Below, one piece after another: positions 24,843 to 33,803 of a stretch of 64,000 nucleotides of DNA (within the stretch, counting starts at the first letter, position 1; each line of letters starts with the position of its first letter). Source of the stretch: Pseudomonas umsongensis (lineage in GTDB: Bacteria > Pseudomonadota > Gammaproteobacteria > Pseudomonadales > Pseudomonadaceae). Where the stretch lies: contig NZ_NIWU01000005.1 in assembly GCF_002236105.1 (NCBI RefSeq), forward strand, positions 248,001-312,000, in the 5' to 3' direction. Position numbers and translations under genes: made by a program. The notes beneath the pieces are model-generated. The model had not been told where the DNA came from. It worked only from the letters and a program-made list of their open reading frames with translations, and did not search any database.

Positions 24843-24974
24843 TTCGCTTCGTTACGGGACGCATTATGCCACAGATTTTCATAAAGTGTTGATTTATTTG
24901 AAGTTTTTTTCAAAAAAATCTGAAAACCGGTGAAACGACACATCCCGCGGGTACAACGTACAAACTTGAGGCAG

Positions 24975-25000
24975 AAAAAAACCCGCCTTGGCGGGTTTTT
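24975..25000 (-). terminator. Terminator of the second tRNA-Val/Asp unit
   Basis: AAAAAACCCGCC pairs with GGCGGGTTTTT around a TT loop. It separates the two tRNA units, so each is an independent transcript. Confidence 0.8.
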
Positions 25001-25040
25001 CCGTGGTGACCTGGCGTTCAGTGGTCCAGGTTACCGAATA

Positions 25041-25117
25041 TGGCGCAGCGGACGGGACTCGAACCCGCGACCCCCGGCGTGACAGGCCGGTATTCTAACC
25101 GACTGAACTACCGCTGC
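25041..25117 (-). tRNA. tRNA-Asp: tRNA-Asp(GTC), copy 2
   Basis: Identical to the gene at 24671-24747 over its whole length, including the encoded CCA. It lies 19 bases after tRNA-Val copy 2. Confidence 0.97.
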
Positions 25118-25136
25118 GCTAAACACTTGAAACGAA

Positions 25137-25212
25137 TGGTGGGTGATGACGGGATCGAACCGCCGACATTCTGCTTGTAAGGCAGACGCTCTCCCAGCTG
25201 AGCTAATCACCC
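25137..25212 (-). tRNA. tRNA-Val: tRNA-Val(TAC), copy 2
   Basis: Identical to the gene at 24767-24842. It is preceded on the minus strand by a clear sigma-70 promoter. Confidence 0.97.
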
Positions 25213-25232
25213 TTCGCTTCGGTGTGGCGCGC

Positions 25233-25261
25233 ATTCTACGGAGCGCCCCTACCTCTGGCAA
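25233..25261 (-). promoter_or_regulatory. Sigma-70 promoter of tRNA unit 2
   Basis: On the minus strand TTGCCA and TAGAAT are separated by 17 bases, followed by a GCGCGCC discriminator. GC-rich discriminators are typical of stable RNA promoters under stringent control. An AT-rich stretch upstream (25262-25285) could act as an UP element. Confidence 0.75.
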
Positions 25262-25372
25262 GCACTTTTTTAATTAATTTTCTGATGCCTTCCAAAGGCT
25301 TAGAGAAGGGTTGGCCTATGGCACACGGAGGACAATAATGCCCGCCTTTGTATATAAGGAGAGACTCACCCC

Positions 25373-26293
25373 ATGTGGTTCAAAAACCTGCTTATCTATC
25401 GCCTGACCCAAGATCTGCCTGTTGATGCCGAGGCGTTGGAGACTGCACTGGCCACCAAGCTGGCGCGTCCATGTGCAAGCCAGGAGTTGACCACCTACGG
25501 TTTCGTCGCACCGTTCGGCAAGGGCGAAGATGCCCCGCTGGTGCACGTCAGCGGTGATTTCCTGCTGATCAGCGCGCGCAAGGAAGAGCGCATTCTGCCG
25601 GGCAGCGTCGTGCGTGATGCAGTGAAGGAAAAGGTCGAAGAGATCGAGGCCGAGCAAATGCGCAAGGTCTATAAAAAGGAACGCGACCAGATCAAGGATG
25701 AAATCATCCAGGCCTTCCTGCCGCGCGCCTTTATCCGTCGCTCCTCGACGTTCGCCGCCATCGCGCCGAAACAGGGCCTGATCCTGGTTAACTCGGCCAG
25801 CCCGAAGCGCGCCGAGGACCTGCTGTCCACCCTGCGGGAAGTGATCGGCACACTGCCGGTGCGCCCACTGACCGTGAAAATGTCCCCGACAGCGACCATG
25901 ACCGAGTGGGTCACCACCCAGAAAGCCGCTGACGACTTCTTTGTGCTGGACGAGTGCGAACTGCGCGACACCCACGAAGACGGCGGCATCGTGCGTTGCA
26001 AGCGTCAGGACCTGACGAGCGAAGAAATCCAGCTACACCTGAGCACCGGCAAGGTGGTCACTCAATTGTCGCTGGCCTGGCAGGACAAGCTGTCCTTCGT
26101 CCTCGACGACAAGATGGTGGTCAAGCGCCTGAAGTTCGAAGACCTGCTGCAAGACCAGGCGGAACAGGACGGTGGCGATGAAGCCCTCGGCCAACTGGAT
26201 GCCAGCTTCACCCTGATGATGCTGACGTTCGGTGATTTCCTGCCGGCGCTGGTCGAGGCGTTGGGTGGGGAAGAGACACCACAAGGCATCTGA
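25373..26293 (+). CDS. rdgC: Recombination-associated protein RdgC
   Basis: The 306-residue protein matches RdgC along its full length: MWFKNLLIYRLTQ start, FVAPFG, KEERILPGSVVRDAV, the long charged helix, FLPRAFIRRSSTFAAI and the C-terminal FTLMMLTFGDFLP. RdgC forms a DNA-encircling dimer ring and restrains RecA loading. It is monocistronic; the repeat following it can fold into a terminator-like hairpin. Confidence 0.96.
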   Translation: MWFKNLLIYRLTQDLPVDAEALETALATKLARPCASQELTTYGFVAPFGKGEDAPLVHVSGDFLLISARKEERILPGSVVRDAVKEKVEEIEAEQMRKVYKKERDQIKDEIIQAFLPRAFIRRSSTFAAIAPKQGLILVNSASPKRAEDLLSTLREVIGTLPVRPLTVKMSPTATMTEWVTTQKAADDFFVLDECELRDTHEDGGIVRCKRQDLTSEEIQLHLSTGKVVTQLSLAWQDKLSFVLDDKMVVKRLKFEDLLQDQAEQDGGDEALGQLDASFTLMMLTFGDFLPALVEALGGEETPQGI

Positions 26294-26314
26294 TTATCGA
26301 AATCGGCGGCGCCT

Positions 26315-26398
26315 GCAAAAAGATCGCAGCCTGCGGCAGCTCCTACATTGGAATGCGTTTCCTTGTAGGAGCTGCCGCAGGCTGCGATCTTTTTTTGC
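26315..26398. repeat. REP-type inverted repeat doublet, family A, copy 1
   Basis: GATCGCAGCCTGCGGCAGCT with CCTAC is followed by an 18-base spacer and its exact inverted copy, then a run of T. The same arms occur at 34835-34912 and 53480-53559. At this place it can also end rdgC transcription. Confidence 0.85.
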
Positions 26399-26449
26399 GA
26401 GCAGCGTATGCTTAGCTCCCTAACGCTTTCTTACAATAAGGATCTGGCC

Positions 26450-27415
26450 ATGCGTGCACTGGCTGCATTGAGTCGTTTTGTCGGTAACACCTTCGCCTAC
26501 TGGGTACTGATTTTCGCCGTCGTGGCATTCCTGCAGCCGGCCTGGTTCATCGGCCTCAAGGGCGCCATCGTGCCGTTGCTGGGGTTGGTGATGTTCGGCA
26601 TGGGCCTGACCCTCAAGCTCGACGACTTCGCCGAGGTCGCCCGCCACCCGTGGCGCGTGGCCTTGGGCGTGGTGGCGCATTTCGTGATCATGCCTGGCGT
26701 GGCGTGGTTGCTCTGCCAGGCGTTCCATTTGCCCCCGGAGATTGCCGTCGGCGTGATTCTGGTCGGTTGCTGCCCAAGCGGCACCTCGTCGAACGTGATG
26801 ACTTGGCTGGCACGCGGCGACCTGGCGTTGTCGGTGGCCATCGCTGCCGTGACCACCCTCCTCGCTCCGCTCCTGACACCCGCCTTGATCTGGCTGCTGG
26901 CTTCGGCCTGGCTGCCGGTGTCGTTCATGGAGCTGTTCTGGTCGATTCTCCAGGTAGTGCTGCTGCCGATCGTACTGGGTGTCGCTGCCCAGCGACTGCT
27001 CGGCGACAAGGTTCGCCACGCTGTGGACGTGTTGCCTCTGGTTTCGGTGGTGAGCATCGTGATCATCGTCACCGCCGTGGTGGCCGCCAGCCAGGCGAAA
27101 ATTGCCGAATCGGGCCTGTTGATCATGGCCGTGGTCATGCTGCACAACAGCTTTGGTTACCTGCTGGGTTACTTCACCGGGCGCCTGTTCAAATTGCCAC
27201 TGGCCCAGCGCAAATCCCTGGCGCTGGAAGTCGGCATGCAGAACTCAGGGCTGGGCGCCGCCTTGGCCAGTGCGCACTTTTCGCCTTTGGCGGCGGTACC
27301 GAGCGCGTTGTTCAGTGTCTGGCACAACATTTCCGGGGCGTTGCTCTCGACGTATTTCCGTCGCATGAGCGAGAAGCAGGATCGTGAAGTCGCCGCGCGA
27401 CAGGCGACCGACTGA
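26450..27415 (+). CDS. Bile acid:sodium symporter family transporter (BASS)
   Basis: The 321-residue inner-membrane protein has about nine to ten hydrophobic segments. It carries the BASS signatures VGCCPSGTSSNVMTWLARGD and EVGMQNSGLGAALASAHF, which in relatives line the sodium sites and substrate cavity. It resembles PanS-type exporters/importers of organic acids; bile acids are an unlikely substrate here. The ATG at 26450 has AAGGA upstream and begins just before the first membrane segment. Confidence 0.9.
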   Translation: MRALAALSRFVGNTFAYWVLIFAVVAFLQPAWFIGLKGAIVPLLGLVMFGMGLTLKLDDFAEVARHPWRVALGVVAHFVIMPGVAWLLCQAFHLPPEIAVGVILVGCCPSGTSSNVMTWLARGDLALSVAIAAVTTLLAPLLTPALIWLLASAWLPVSFMELFWSILQVVLLPIVLGVAAQRLLGDKVRHAVDVLPLVSVVSIVIIVTAVVAASQAKIAESGLLIMAVVMLHNSFGYLLGYFTGRLFKLPLAQRKSLALEVGMQNSGLGAALASAHFSPLAAVPSALFSVWHNISGALLSTYFRRMSEKQDREVAARQATD

Positions 27416-27461
27416 ACCGAAACTTGATCCCAGGGTTAATGCTGGGCACTATATTGCGCAA

Positions 27462-27517
27462 CGCGAGGACGACCTCGCGGCTCGATCGAGTCATTAACCT
27501 TGGGGACGACCCCGTCG
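27462..27517 (+). promoter_or_regulatory. Guanidine-II (mini-ykkC) riboswitch
   Basis: Two short hairpins each close on an ACGA loop: GCGAGG-ACGA-CCTCGC (27463-27478) and GGGG-ACGA-CCCC (27502-27513). Two such GC stems with ACGR loops define the guanidine-II riboswitch, in which guanidinium stabilises loop-loop pairing. The second hairpin lies just ahead of the ribosome site (ggaggt) of the exporter gene, so guanidine would free that site and raise translation. Confidence 0.88.
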
Positions 27518-27534
27518 ATGGATGGAGGTCTTCC

Positions 27535-27849
27535 ATGTCCTGGATCATTCTGTTTTTCGCCGGCTTGTTCGAAGTCGGCTGGGCCGTTGGCCTCAAGTAC
27601 ACCGATGGTTTCAGCCGCCCTCTCCCTACGGCATTGACCGTTGCCGCCATGGCCGTCAGCCTTGGCTTGCTCGGCCTTGCGATGAAGGAGTTGCCGCTGG
27701 GCACGGCCTATGCGATCTGGACCGGAGTGGGTGCAGTCGGCACCGTGATTGCCGGAATCATTTTGTTTGGCGAATCCATGGCGCTGGTCCGTCTGGCCAG
27801 TGTGGCATTGATCATCACCGGCCTGGTGGGGCTTAAAGTCAGCGCCTGA
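27535..27849 (+). CDS. gdx: Guanidinium exporter of the SMR family (Gdx, formerly SugE)
   Basis: The 104-residue protein has four membrane segments and the SMR glutamate in FAGLFEVGWAVGLKYTDGF, followed by GTAYAIWTGVGAVGT and GILFGES-like motifs. SMR members of this subtype exchange guanidinium for protons as dual-topology dimers. The guanidine-II riboswitch directly upstream supports guanidinium rather than broad quaternary ammonium export. The ATG at 27535 follows GGAGGT; upstream codons in the frame overlap the riboswitch and are not coding. Confidence 0.92.
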   Translation: MSWIILFFAGLFEVGWAVGLKYTDGFSRPLPTALTVAAMAVSLGLLGLAMKELPLGTAYAIWTGVGAVGTVIAGIILFGESMALVRLASVALIITGLVGLKVSA

Positions 27850-27864
27850 CTACAGCCCATCTGC

Positions 27865-27902
27865 AAAAAAGCCCGCCTCCTGTCACCAGGGGCGGGCTTT
27901 TT
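27865..27902. terminator. Bidirectional terminator between gdx and the TenA-like gene
   Basis: AAAAAAGCCCGCC pairs with GGCGGGCTTTTT around a 14-base loop. It is flanked by A and T runs on the two sides, so it can end both convergent transcripts. Confidence 0.85.
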
Positions 27903-27918
27903 CATGAACGCCAATCTG

Positions 27919-28713
27919 TCAGCTTTCGGCCATCTCCAATCGCTCACGCATCACCGAGGCCTTTTCCGAATGCTCCAACTGCATGCAACGCTCCAGGAAC
28001 AGGAACATATAGTCGTAGCTCTTGCACACGGCCTGGCGCAATTCGATTTGCAATGACTTACTCGGATTCATCCCGGCCAGGGTGCAGATAATTTCCAGCG
28101 CTTCCCAAGGGTGGGCATCGTCATACTGGGCGTGCATCTTCAACCATTTCATGGCCCGCTTGCGATCCTCCTCCGGGAAGGCTGCCGCGTACAGACCATT
28201 GGAACAGACCACCGCCGACCACTCACCGGTCGCGCCTTCGATGGCGTAGTTGGTGGCGGCAATGGCAACGATCAGCGAATCAGCGGAACTGGTGTGCCAG
28301 CACCAATGGCTCAAGGCGTGAAGCTCGGGGGCTACCTGCTGCGCCTGCAGATCTTCCAGGCTGACGCCGTGGGCACGGCTCCAGTTCACCCAGTAGTCGG
28401 CGTGGTTGAGTTCGACACGGATGTTGCGCATCAACCAGCGACGCGCCATGTCCTCGCCCGGGTGGCGGGCAAAACGGGTCTTGGTCAGGTTCTGCGCCAT
28501 GTATAACGCGAACTGTTCGACCACGGGCCAGCCCCCGATAAGGTACTGGCGCATCGTCTTGGCACTGAGTCTGTTATCTCGCATGCGCTGATACAGCTCG
28601 TGCTCTACAACCCGGCGCTTACTCGCGCTGCAATCCTGAATCAGGCGCTGGGCCCAGTCGGGATAACTTGCAGCTTCCATGAGTGGTCCGGTTCGGTTGA
28701 ATGTCTCGATCAC
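27919..28713 (-). CDS. TenA/PqqC-like heme-oxygenase-fold protein
   Basis: The 264-residue all-helical protein belongs to the TenA/PqqC superfamily, with VEHELYQRMRD, a conserved ARRWLMRNIRVELNHADYWVNW block and AIEGATGEW. Proteins of this branch may be metal-dependent oxygenases; the common label transcriptional regulator has no basis in the fold. The GTG at 28713 is chosen because AAGGAG precedes it and the protein then begins VIETFNRTGPLMEAASYP. It converges on gdx across a shared terminator. Confidence 0.75.
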   Translation of the reverse strand: MIETFNRTGPLMEAASYPDWAQRLIQDCSASKRRVVEHELYQRMRDNRLSAKTMRQYLIGGWPVVEQFALYMAQNLTKTRFARHPGEDMARRWLMRNIRVELNHADYWVNWSRAHGVSLEDLQAQQVAPELHALSHWCWHTSSADSLIVAIAATNYAIEGATGEWSAVVCSNGLYAAAFPEEDRKRAMKWLKMHAQYDDAHPWEALEIICTLAGMNPSKSLQIELRQAVCKSYDYMFLFLERCMQLEHSEKASVMRERLEMAES

Positions 28714-28758
28714 TGTCGGGCTCCTTTTGATTGTGATTGTTCCGATCAACGAGAGACT

Positions 28759-31218
28759 TCAACGGAACGTGCCGGGCGCCTTGAACAACAGGGGCTGCGG
28801 CCTGGCTGGACGACTTTTCAAGCTATCGCAGGTAAACAGATGCGGGCGTTCAATGACATACCCTTGAGCGTAATCAACTCCGATATCCAGCAATGCCTGC
28901 TCGATCTGGGGCGTTTCAACAAACTCGGCAATCGTACGCTTACCCATGACATGACCGATGTGGTTGATCACTTCGACCATGGCGCGGTTAATCGGGTCGT
29001 CCAGCATATCCTTTACGAAACTCCCGTCGATCTTCAGGAAGTCTACAGGCAAATGTTTCAAGTATGCGAACGAGGACATACCGGCGCAAAAGTCATCCAG
29101 GGAAAACAGACACCCTAAACCTTTGAGTTCGTTAATAAATTTAATTGCACTCGCCAGATTGGAAATGGCGCTGGTTTCAGTGATTTCAAAACAAATTATT
29201 TCAGGTGGTATGGCGTAACTAATGAACTGTTGACGCAGGAAGTCCAGGAACGCTTCATCTCCTATAGTTGTGCCTGACAGATTAATCGCACACATCGCTA
29301 AAGGCTCGTTGTGCTTTTCGGCCATACATTGGGCAATGATCTTGAACACGTTCTTTACAACCCAACGATCCAGGGTCGTCATCAAGCCATAGCGTTCTGC
29401 TGCCGGAATAAAACTGTCCGGCAATATCATGCGACCCGCTTCATCATGCAGACGCAGCAGGATCTCGATATGCCCGCCACCTTGTTCGACATGACCAAGC
29501 GGCGCGATTTCCTGGGCGTACAGACAAAAACGGTCTTCTTCCAGGGCCATGTGCAAGCGCTGCACCCAGGCCATCTCGCCAAAGCGCAGGGACAGCTCCG
29601 AGTCGTCGGCGTGATATACCTGAACCCGGTTGCGGCCCTTTTCCTTGGCCATGTAGCAGGCCATGTCAGCCGCGCGCAGCGAGACTTCCAGGGTGGTCGG
29701 ATGGGCATTGATGTGCACCAGGCCGATGCTCACGGTGGTCACGAACGGCCGCCCCTTCCAGACGAAGTGCAGGTTCTGCACGGTCTGGCGCAACCCCTCG
29801 GCAATTTTTTCAGCTGCCTGCGGAGCACAGTTCTCCAGCAGGATGCCAAACTCGTCGCCGCCCAACCGGGCCAGGGTGTCGCCCTCGCGCAATCCGGATT
29901 GCAACAGTGCACAGATATGCCGCAGCAACTCGTCACCCGCCGCGTGTCCGCTGGTGTCGTTGACCAACTTGAACTGATCCAGGTCGAGGAACATCAAGGC
30001 GTGGCGCCCCGATTGTCGCGTCAGGCCCTGCAGCGCCTGTTCCAGACGGAATTCGAACTCGCGGCGGTTGGCGAGCCCGGTCAGCGCATCATGGGTCGCC
30101 TGCCAGGAGAGATTGGCAATGTATTGCCGCTCCTGGGTCATGTCATGCAGCACCAGCACGGCACCGCTGACCTTCCCGGCATTGCGGATCGGCGCCCCGA
30201 CCAGGGTGACCGACACCGTGCTGCCATCAAGGCGCTGAATGAGCTTGGAATGTTCGCTGCCGCCACTGAGTTGACCGCTCAGGATGTGCTCGATCAAGGT
30301 AAAACCATCGGCTTGGGCATTGTCATCCAGCAGATTGAACAGCGCCGCCAGCGGCAACCCGCTCGCCTGTTCGGCTTTCCAGTGGGTCAAGGCTTCGGCG
30401 GCCGGATTCATGTAGGCGATCGCGCCCTCGACATTGGTGGTGATCACCGCGTCGCCAATCGATTGCAGGGTGATTTGCGCCCGCTCCTTCTCCAGCTGCA
30501 GGGCGTCGGCAAAAGCGTGCCGCTGCTTGAGCAGCTTATGTGTGCGCAGCAGCGCCAGGGCGATCAGGCCGAGGGCGGTGGCCAGGTTCGTCGCCAGCAG
30601 CAGGCGCATGATCATCCGCGAGCCTTCGCCAAGGGCATCGCTGAAGGCCTTCGCCGCCGGCGTCACCCCGTTGTTGATATCGAAAATCTGTTCTTTCCAG
30701 CGTTGGATGTCGTCAGGATGGGCCGGCTTGATGCTGATGTGCTGGTGCATGTCCCTGGCGACATCATCGAGCTGATCAAGGTACGCATCACCCACGGTCC
30801 AGCGATCGATGGCTTTCTCGAGGTAGCTGAAATGGCGAAAGTTGAGGTAAAGCCAGATCAGGCTGGGAACGTCATCGGGGTGGTTGCCACCCTTGAGAAT
30901 CGCCAGCCTGGCCGCTTCGATATCGGGTGGCTGCTGGTCAAGTGCCAGACGCAGCTCATGCCCGCCCTGAGGGACGGCAATGGCCTCCTGATACTTGAGG
31001 AATTTGCTCTCATCGCGACTGTCGGCATACAGGTTGAGGTAATAGATCGCGTCCTTCTGGCCCTTGGACCACAGGCTTTCGCCGGCAACATAACCGCGCA
31101 CCGCCGACAATACATAAAGACTGACGCCCCCCAACAGGGCCTGAAATAACACAACGGCAATAAAAGGCCAGACGATGCCCAGCAACCGTGGCGTTCCGAG
31201 AGTCCGCGCTTGATTCAT
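28759..31218 (-). CDS. Membrane PAS-GGDEF-EAL cyclic-di-GMP protein
   Basis: An 819-residue sensor. Two membrane segments (about 12-40 and 205-225) bracket a periplasmic helical domain. A PAS domain (about 245-365) is followed by GGDEF (about 375-535), with intact RLGGDEFGILL, and EAL (about 550-800). The EAL signature reads EILLRL, with NLSG, FEITET, DDF, LKIDGSFV, EFVET and AQGY all kept, so both synthesis and hydrolysis of c-di-GMP are possible. The loop after DDF is DDFCAGMSS rather than DDFGTGYSS. It is monocistronic; GGGACC precedes the ATG. Confidence 0.9.
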   Translation of the reverse strand: MNQARTLGTPRLLGIVWPFIAVVLFQALLGGVSLYVLSAVRGYVAGESLWSKGQKDAIYYLNLYADSRDESKFLKYQEAIAVPQGGHELRLALDQQPPDIEAARLAILKGGNHPDDVPSLIWLYLNFRHFSYLEKAIDRWTVGDAYLDQLDDVARDMHQHISIKPAHPDDIQRWKEQIFDINNGVTPAAKAFSDALGEGSRMIMRLLLATNLATALGLIALALLRTHKLLKQRHAFADALQLEKERAQITLQSIGDAVITTNVEGAIAYMNPAAEALTHWKAEQASGLPLAALFNLLDDNAQADGFTLIEHILSGQLSGGSEHSKLIQRLDGSTVSVTLVGAPIRNAGKVSGAVLVLHDMTQERQYIANLSWQATHDALTGLANRREFEFRLEQALQGLTRQSGRHALMFLDLDQFKLVNDTSGHAAGDELLRHICALLQSGLREGDTLARLGGDEFGILLENCAPQAAEKIAEGLRQTVQNLHFVWKGRPFVTTVSIGLVHINAHPTTLEVSLRAADMACYMAKEKGRNRVQVYHADDSELSLRFGEMAWVQRLHMALEEDRFCLYAQEIAPLGHVEQGGGHIEILLRLHDEAGRMILPDSFIPAAERYGLMTTLDRWVVKNVFKIIAQCMAEKHNEPLAMCAINLSGTTIGDEAFLDFLRQQFISYAIPPEIICFEITETSAISNLASAIKFINELKGLGCLFSLDDFCAGMSSFAYLKHLPVDFLKIDGSFVKDMLDDPINRAMVEVINHIGHVMGKRTIAEFVETPQIEQALLDIGVDYAQGYVIERPHLFTCDSLKSRPARPQPLLFKAPGTFR

Positions 31219-31354
31219 GAGGTCCCTTTGTTTAGCACTGCCAGATCATCATCCACGTGATCGCTACAGCTAGACTAGGGGGCCTTCCGCATCCCAGCAA
31301 GCGTCAACCCTCCTCCTCTTGCAGGAAAGTCCACTCGAGGTGCCTGGCACTGAC

Positions 31355-33172
31355 TCAGTGCTGCTGCAAATGCCCATAAAGCTTGGCGTACAAACCACCA
31401 TCGGCAATCAGCTGCTGATGGTCGCCATCCTCGGCGATCTGACCGCCGTCAAACACCAGCACCCGGTCGGCCTGTTTCACCGCGGACAAGCGGTGCGCAA
31501 TGATTAACGTGGTGCGATGGCTCAAGAACCGCGCCAGCGCCTGGTGCAGGTTGTATTCGGTGGCGGCATCCAGGGCCGAGGTGGCCTCGTCGAGAATCAC
31601 CACCTTGGGGTCGGCCAATACCATCCGCGCAATGGCCAGGCGTTGGCGCTGGCCGCCGGACAAGCGCACGCCGGAACGCCCGACGATGCTGTCCAGGCCA
31701 TTGGGCAACTCGCGTACAGTGGTGTGCAGTTGGGCGATTTCCAGCGCTTGCCAGCAAGCCTCGTCGCTGCGCTCACGCCCCATGGTCAGGTTTGCGCGCA
31801 CCGTGTCGTTGAACAGCGCCGGATGTTGCAGGACCACGGCGACATTTTCGCGCACGGTCTCCAGGCCGATCTCCTGCTGGGTCGAACCGCCGAAACGGAT
31901 GGTCCCCGCCAGCGGCGTGTACAAGCCCAGCAGCAACTGCACCAGTGTGCTTTTGCCGCCACCGCTGGCACCGACGATCGCGACTTTTTCACCGGGAGCG
32001 ATCGACAGATCCATCTGGTTCAAGACCAGTTCGTCGCCATAGCCGAAACTCAATCCCTGGACTTCGATGCCAACGGTTTCGCGACCTTTGAACGGGTCGA
32101 CACCGCCTGGGTATTGCGGCTCATCAGCCCGGGCAAGCAGCTCGTTGATCCGCGATAATGCGCCGCCGGCGGCGTAATACGCGTACTGCAAATTCAGAAG
32201 CTGCTCGACCGGACCGATCATGAACCACAGGTAGCTGAATACCGCGAGCATCTGGCCGATGGACAGGTCGGAAAACAGCACAGTAAGCATCGCTGCAGCA
32301 CGAAAAATATCGATGCCGAACTGGAACAACAAACCGCTGGCCCGGTTCGACGCATCGGTTTTCCATTGCGAGTTCACCGCATAATCGCGAACGTCCCGGG
32401 CGCGTCGCCCCAAACGACCGAGGAAAAAGCCCTGGCGGTTACCGGCGCGCACTTCCTGGATCGCGTCCAGGGTTTCGGTCAATGCCTGGGTGAAGCGCGA
32501 GGTGCTGTCGTTCTCGAGTTTCTTCAGGTGCTTGACCCGCTTGCCCAATTGCACCGTGGCGTAGATCACCAGCGGATTGAACAACAGGATCAGCAGCGCC
32601 AGCTGCCAGTGCATCCACACCAGAATGCCCGCGGTGCCGACCAGCGTCAGCATGGCCACCAGGAAACGACTGAGGGTTTCGCCGACAAACTTGTCCAGGG
32701 TGTCGAGATCGGTCACCAGGTGCGTGGTCACCGTGCCGCTGCCCAGGCTTTCGTATTCCCCCAGCGAAATACGCTTGAGGCGTTCGATCAGACGGATGCG
32801 AATACGGTAGACGATGTCCTTGGCCAAGGAGGCGAACAAGCGCGCCTGCACCACGTTGAACAGCAATGCCGCGCACCGCAGGGCCAGGGTCACCACCAGC
32901 ATCAGGCCGATGTAGCCCGCGGCTTTCTGCCAGGCCTCGGGCAGCGCCAGGTTCATGATTTTCAGCGCGGCGTCGCCGTGCCCCAGCAACACTTCGTCTA
33001 CCAGCAATGGCAGGAGCAAGGGAATAGGTACGCTGCACAGGGTCGCCAACACGGCTACACCGTTGGCGATCCACAGGGATTTCTTGTGATGAAGAGCCAG
33101 ACGACGGATTTCTGCCCAGCTCAGCCGGTCGACACGTTTAACGGTTGGGGTGTCGTTGGCGGGATCATGCAC
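31355..33172 (-). CDS. ABC exporter, fused permease and ATPase (MsbA-like)
   Basis: The 605-residue half-transporter has a six-segment type IV exporter domain (residues about 25-330) and an ATPase domain with Walker A GASGGGKST, the Q-loop LQHPALF, signature LSGGQRQRLAIARM, Walker B VVILDEATSALD and an H-loop IAHRLS. It would dimerise to export a lipid, peptide or drug; the substrate is unknown. The GTG at 33172 overlaps the stop of the dsbA-like gene (33165), placing it last in the trhO-dsbA-ABC operon. Upstream in-frame codons lie within the neighbouring gene. Confidence 0.88.
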   Translation of the reverse strand: MHDPANDTPTVKRVDRLSWAEIRRLALHHKKSLWIANGVAVLATLCSVPIPLLLPLLVDEVLLGHGDAALKIMNLALPEAWQKAAGYIGLMLVVTLALRCAALLFNVVQARLFASLAKDIVYRIRIRLIERLKRISLGEYESLGSGTVTTHLVTDLDTLDKFVGETLSRFLVAMLTLVGTAGILVWMHWQLALLILLFNPLVIYATVQLGKRVKHLKKLENDSTSRFTQALTETLDAIQEVRAGNRQGFFLGRLGRRARDVRDYAVNSQWKTDASNRASGLLFQFGIDIFRAAAMLTVLFSDLSIGQMLAVFSYLWFMIGPVEQLLNLQYAYYAAGGALSRINELLARADEPQYPGGVDPFKGRETVGIEVQGLSFGYGDELVLNQMDLSIAPGEKVAIVGASGGGKSTLVQLLLGLYTPLAGTIRFGGSTQQEIGLETVRENVAVVLQHPALFNDTVRANLTMGRERSDEACWQALEIAQLHTTVRELPNGLDSIVGRSGVRLSGGQRQRLAIARMVLADPKVVILDEATSALDAATEYNLHQALARFLSHRTTLIIAHRLSAVKQADRVLVFDGGQIAEDGDHQQLIADGGLYAKLYGHLQQH

Positions 33173-33800
33173 AGGCGGCACGCTCCAGCCAGCGACCGAG
33201 CAAGGGGGACAGGACGCCAAGCGGCTGGTAGCCATTGGTCAGCAACGCCAATTGACCATTGCGTTCAGCCAGCAACGTCGGGAAACCGGCGATGCCCAGG
33301 TCCTGGACCCAGGTGAAATCGGCAGCCGTCGCGGCGTGCGTATCGGCACGGTCGAAAGCGGCGGCGAACTCGATGCGCGGCAGCCCGGCCTGTTCCGCCA
33401 ACTCCACCAGAACGCTGGCGTGGGTGACATCGCGGCCTTCGGCGTAAAACGCATGCTGGATCAATCCCAGCAGCTTCCACGCGCAATCCGGTGCCAGGCC
33501 GCGTGCCGTCACCAACGCCCGGCAGGCCGGCTCGGTGTCATAGACGAAGCCGTCGGGCAACGCGCCGTCGAGCTTGAAGGGTTGCCCCGTGGCCTCGTTG
33601 ACCGCCTGCCAGTGCTCCAGAATATAACGGCGGGTGGTCGGCTCCAGGGCCGAACCACTGCCGGTGCGCAAACCACCTACCACCAGGTGCACGTCCACGC
33701 CTGCGGCTTGCGCCTGCTCAACCAACGCGTTGGCCACCGGCGCGAAGCCCCAGCACCAGGAACACATCGGGTCCATCACATAGAGCAGGCGTGCAGACAT
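33165..33800 (-). CDS. DsbA family thioredoxin-fold protein (FrnE-like)
   Basis: The 211-residue protein has the DsbA/FrnE organisation: LLYVMDPMCSWCWGFAPV with the redox pair CSWC at residues 13-16, a helical insert, and the cis-proline loop IAGFPTLL near 175. No signal peptide is visible, so it acts in the cytoplasm, as a thiol oxidoreductase or glutathione-linked isomerase. It follows trhO by three bases and overlaps the ABC exporter gene by eight. Confidence 0.85.
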   Translation of the reverse strand: MSARLLYVMDPMCSWCWGFAPVANALVEQAQAAGVDVHLVVGGLRTGSGSALEPTTRRYILEHWQAVNEATGQPFKLDGALPDGFVYDTEPACRALVTARGLAPDCAWKLLGLIQHAFYAEGRDVTHASVLVELAEQAGLPRIEFAAAFDRADTHAATAADFTWVQDLGIAGFPTLLAERNGQLALLTNGYQPLGVLSPLLGRWLERAACA

Positions 33801-33803
33801 GGT

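Larger units (their letters stand above)
24633..24851. repeat. tRNA cassette direct repeat, copy 1
   Basis: This 219-base segment, from GTGGTGACCTGGCGTTCAGTG through both tRNA genes to CCTTCGCTTCG, recurs at 25003-25221 with only a few changes outside the tRNA sequences. The offset is 370 bases. Confidence 0.85.
25003..25221. repeat. tRNA cassette direct repeat, copy 2
   Basis: This is the second copy of the Val/Asp cassette. Similarity stops abruptly after CTTCG, so the two copies have different promoters and different terminators. Confidence 0.85.

Noticed and set aside
24633..25221. Regular repeats considered as CRISPR
   Set aside because: There are only two long copies, each holding tRNA genes; no short repeats with spacers and no cas genes.
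29311..31149. 612-codon open frame antisense to the PAS-GGDEF-EAL gene
   Set aside because: A shadow of a gene with intact GGDEF and EAL motifs; composition rich in Gln, His and Arg, typical of antisense frames.
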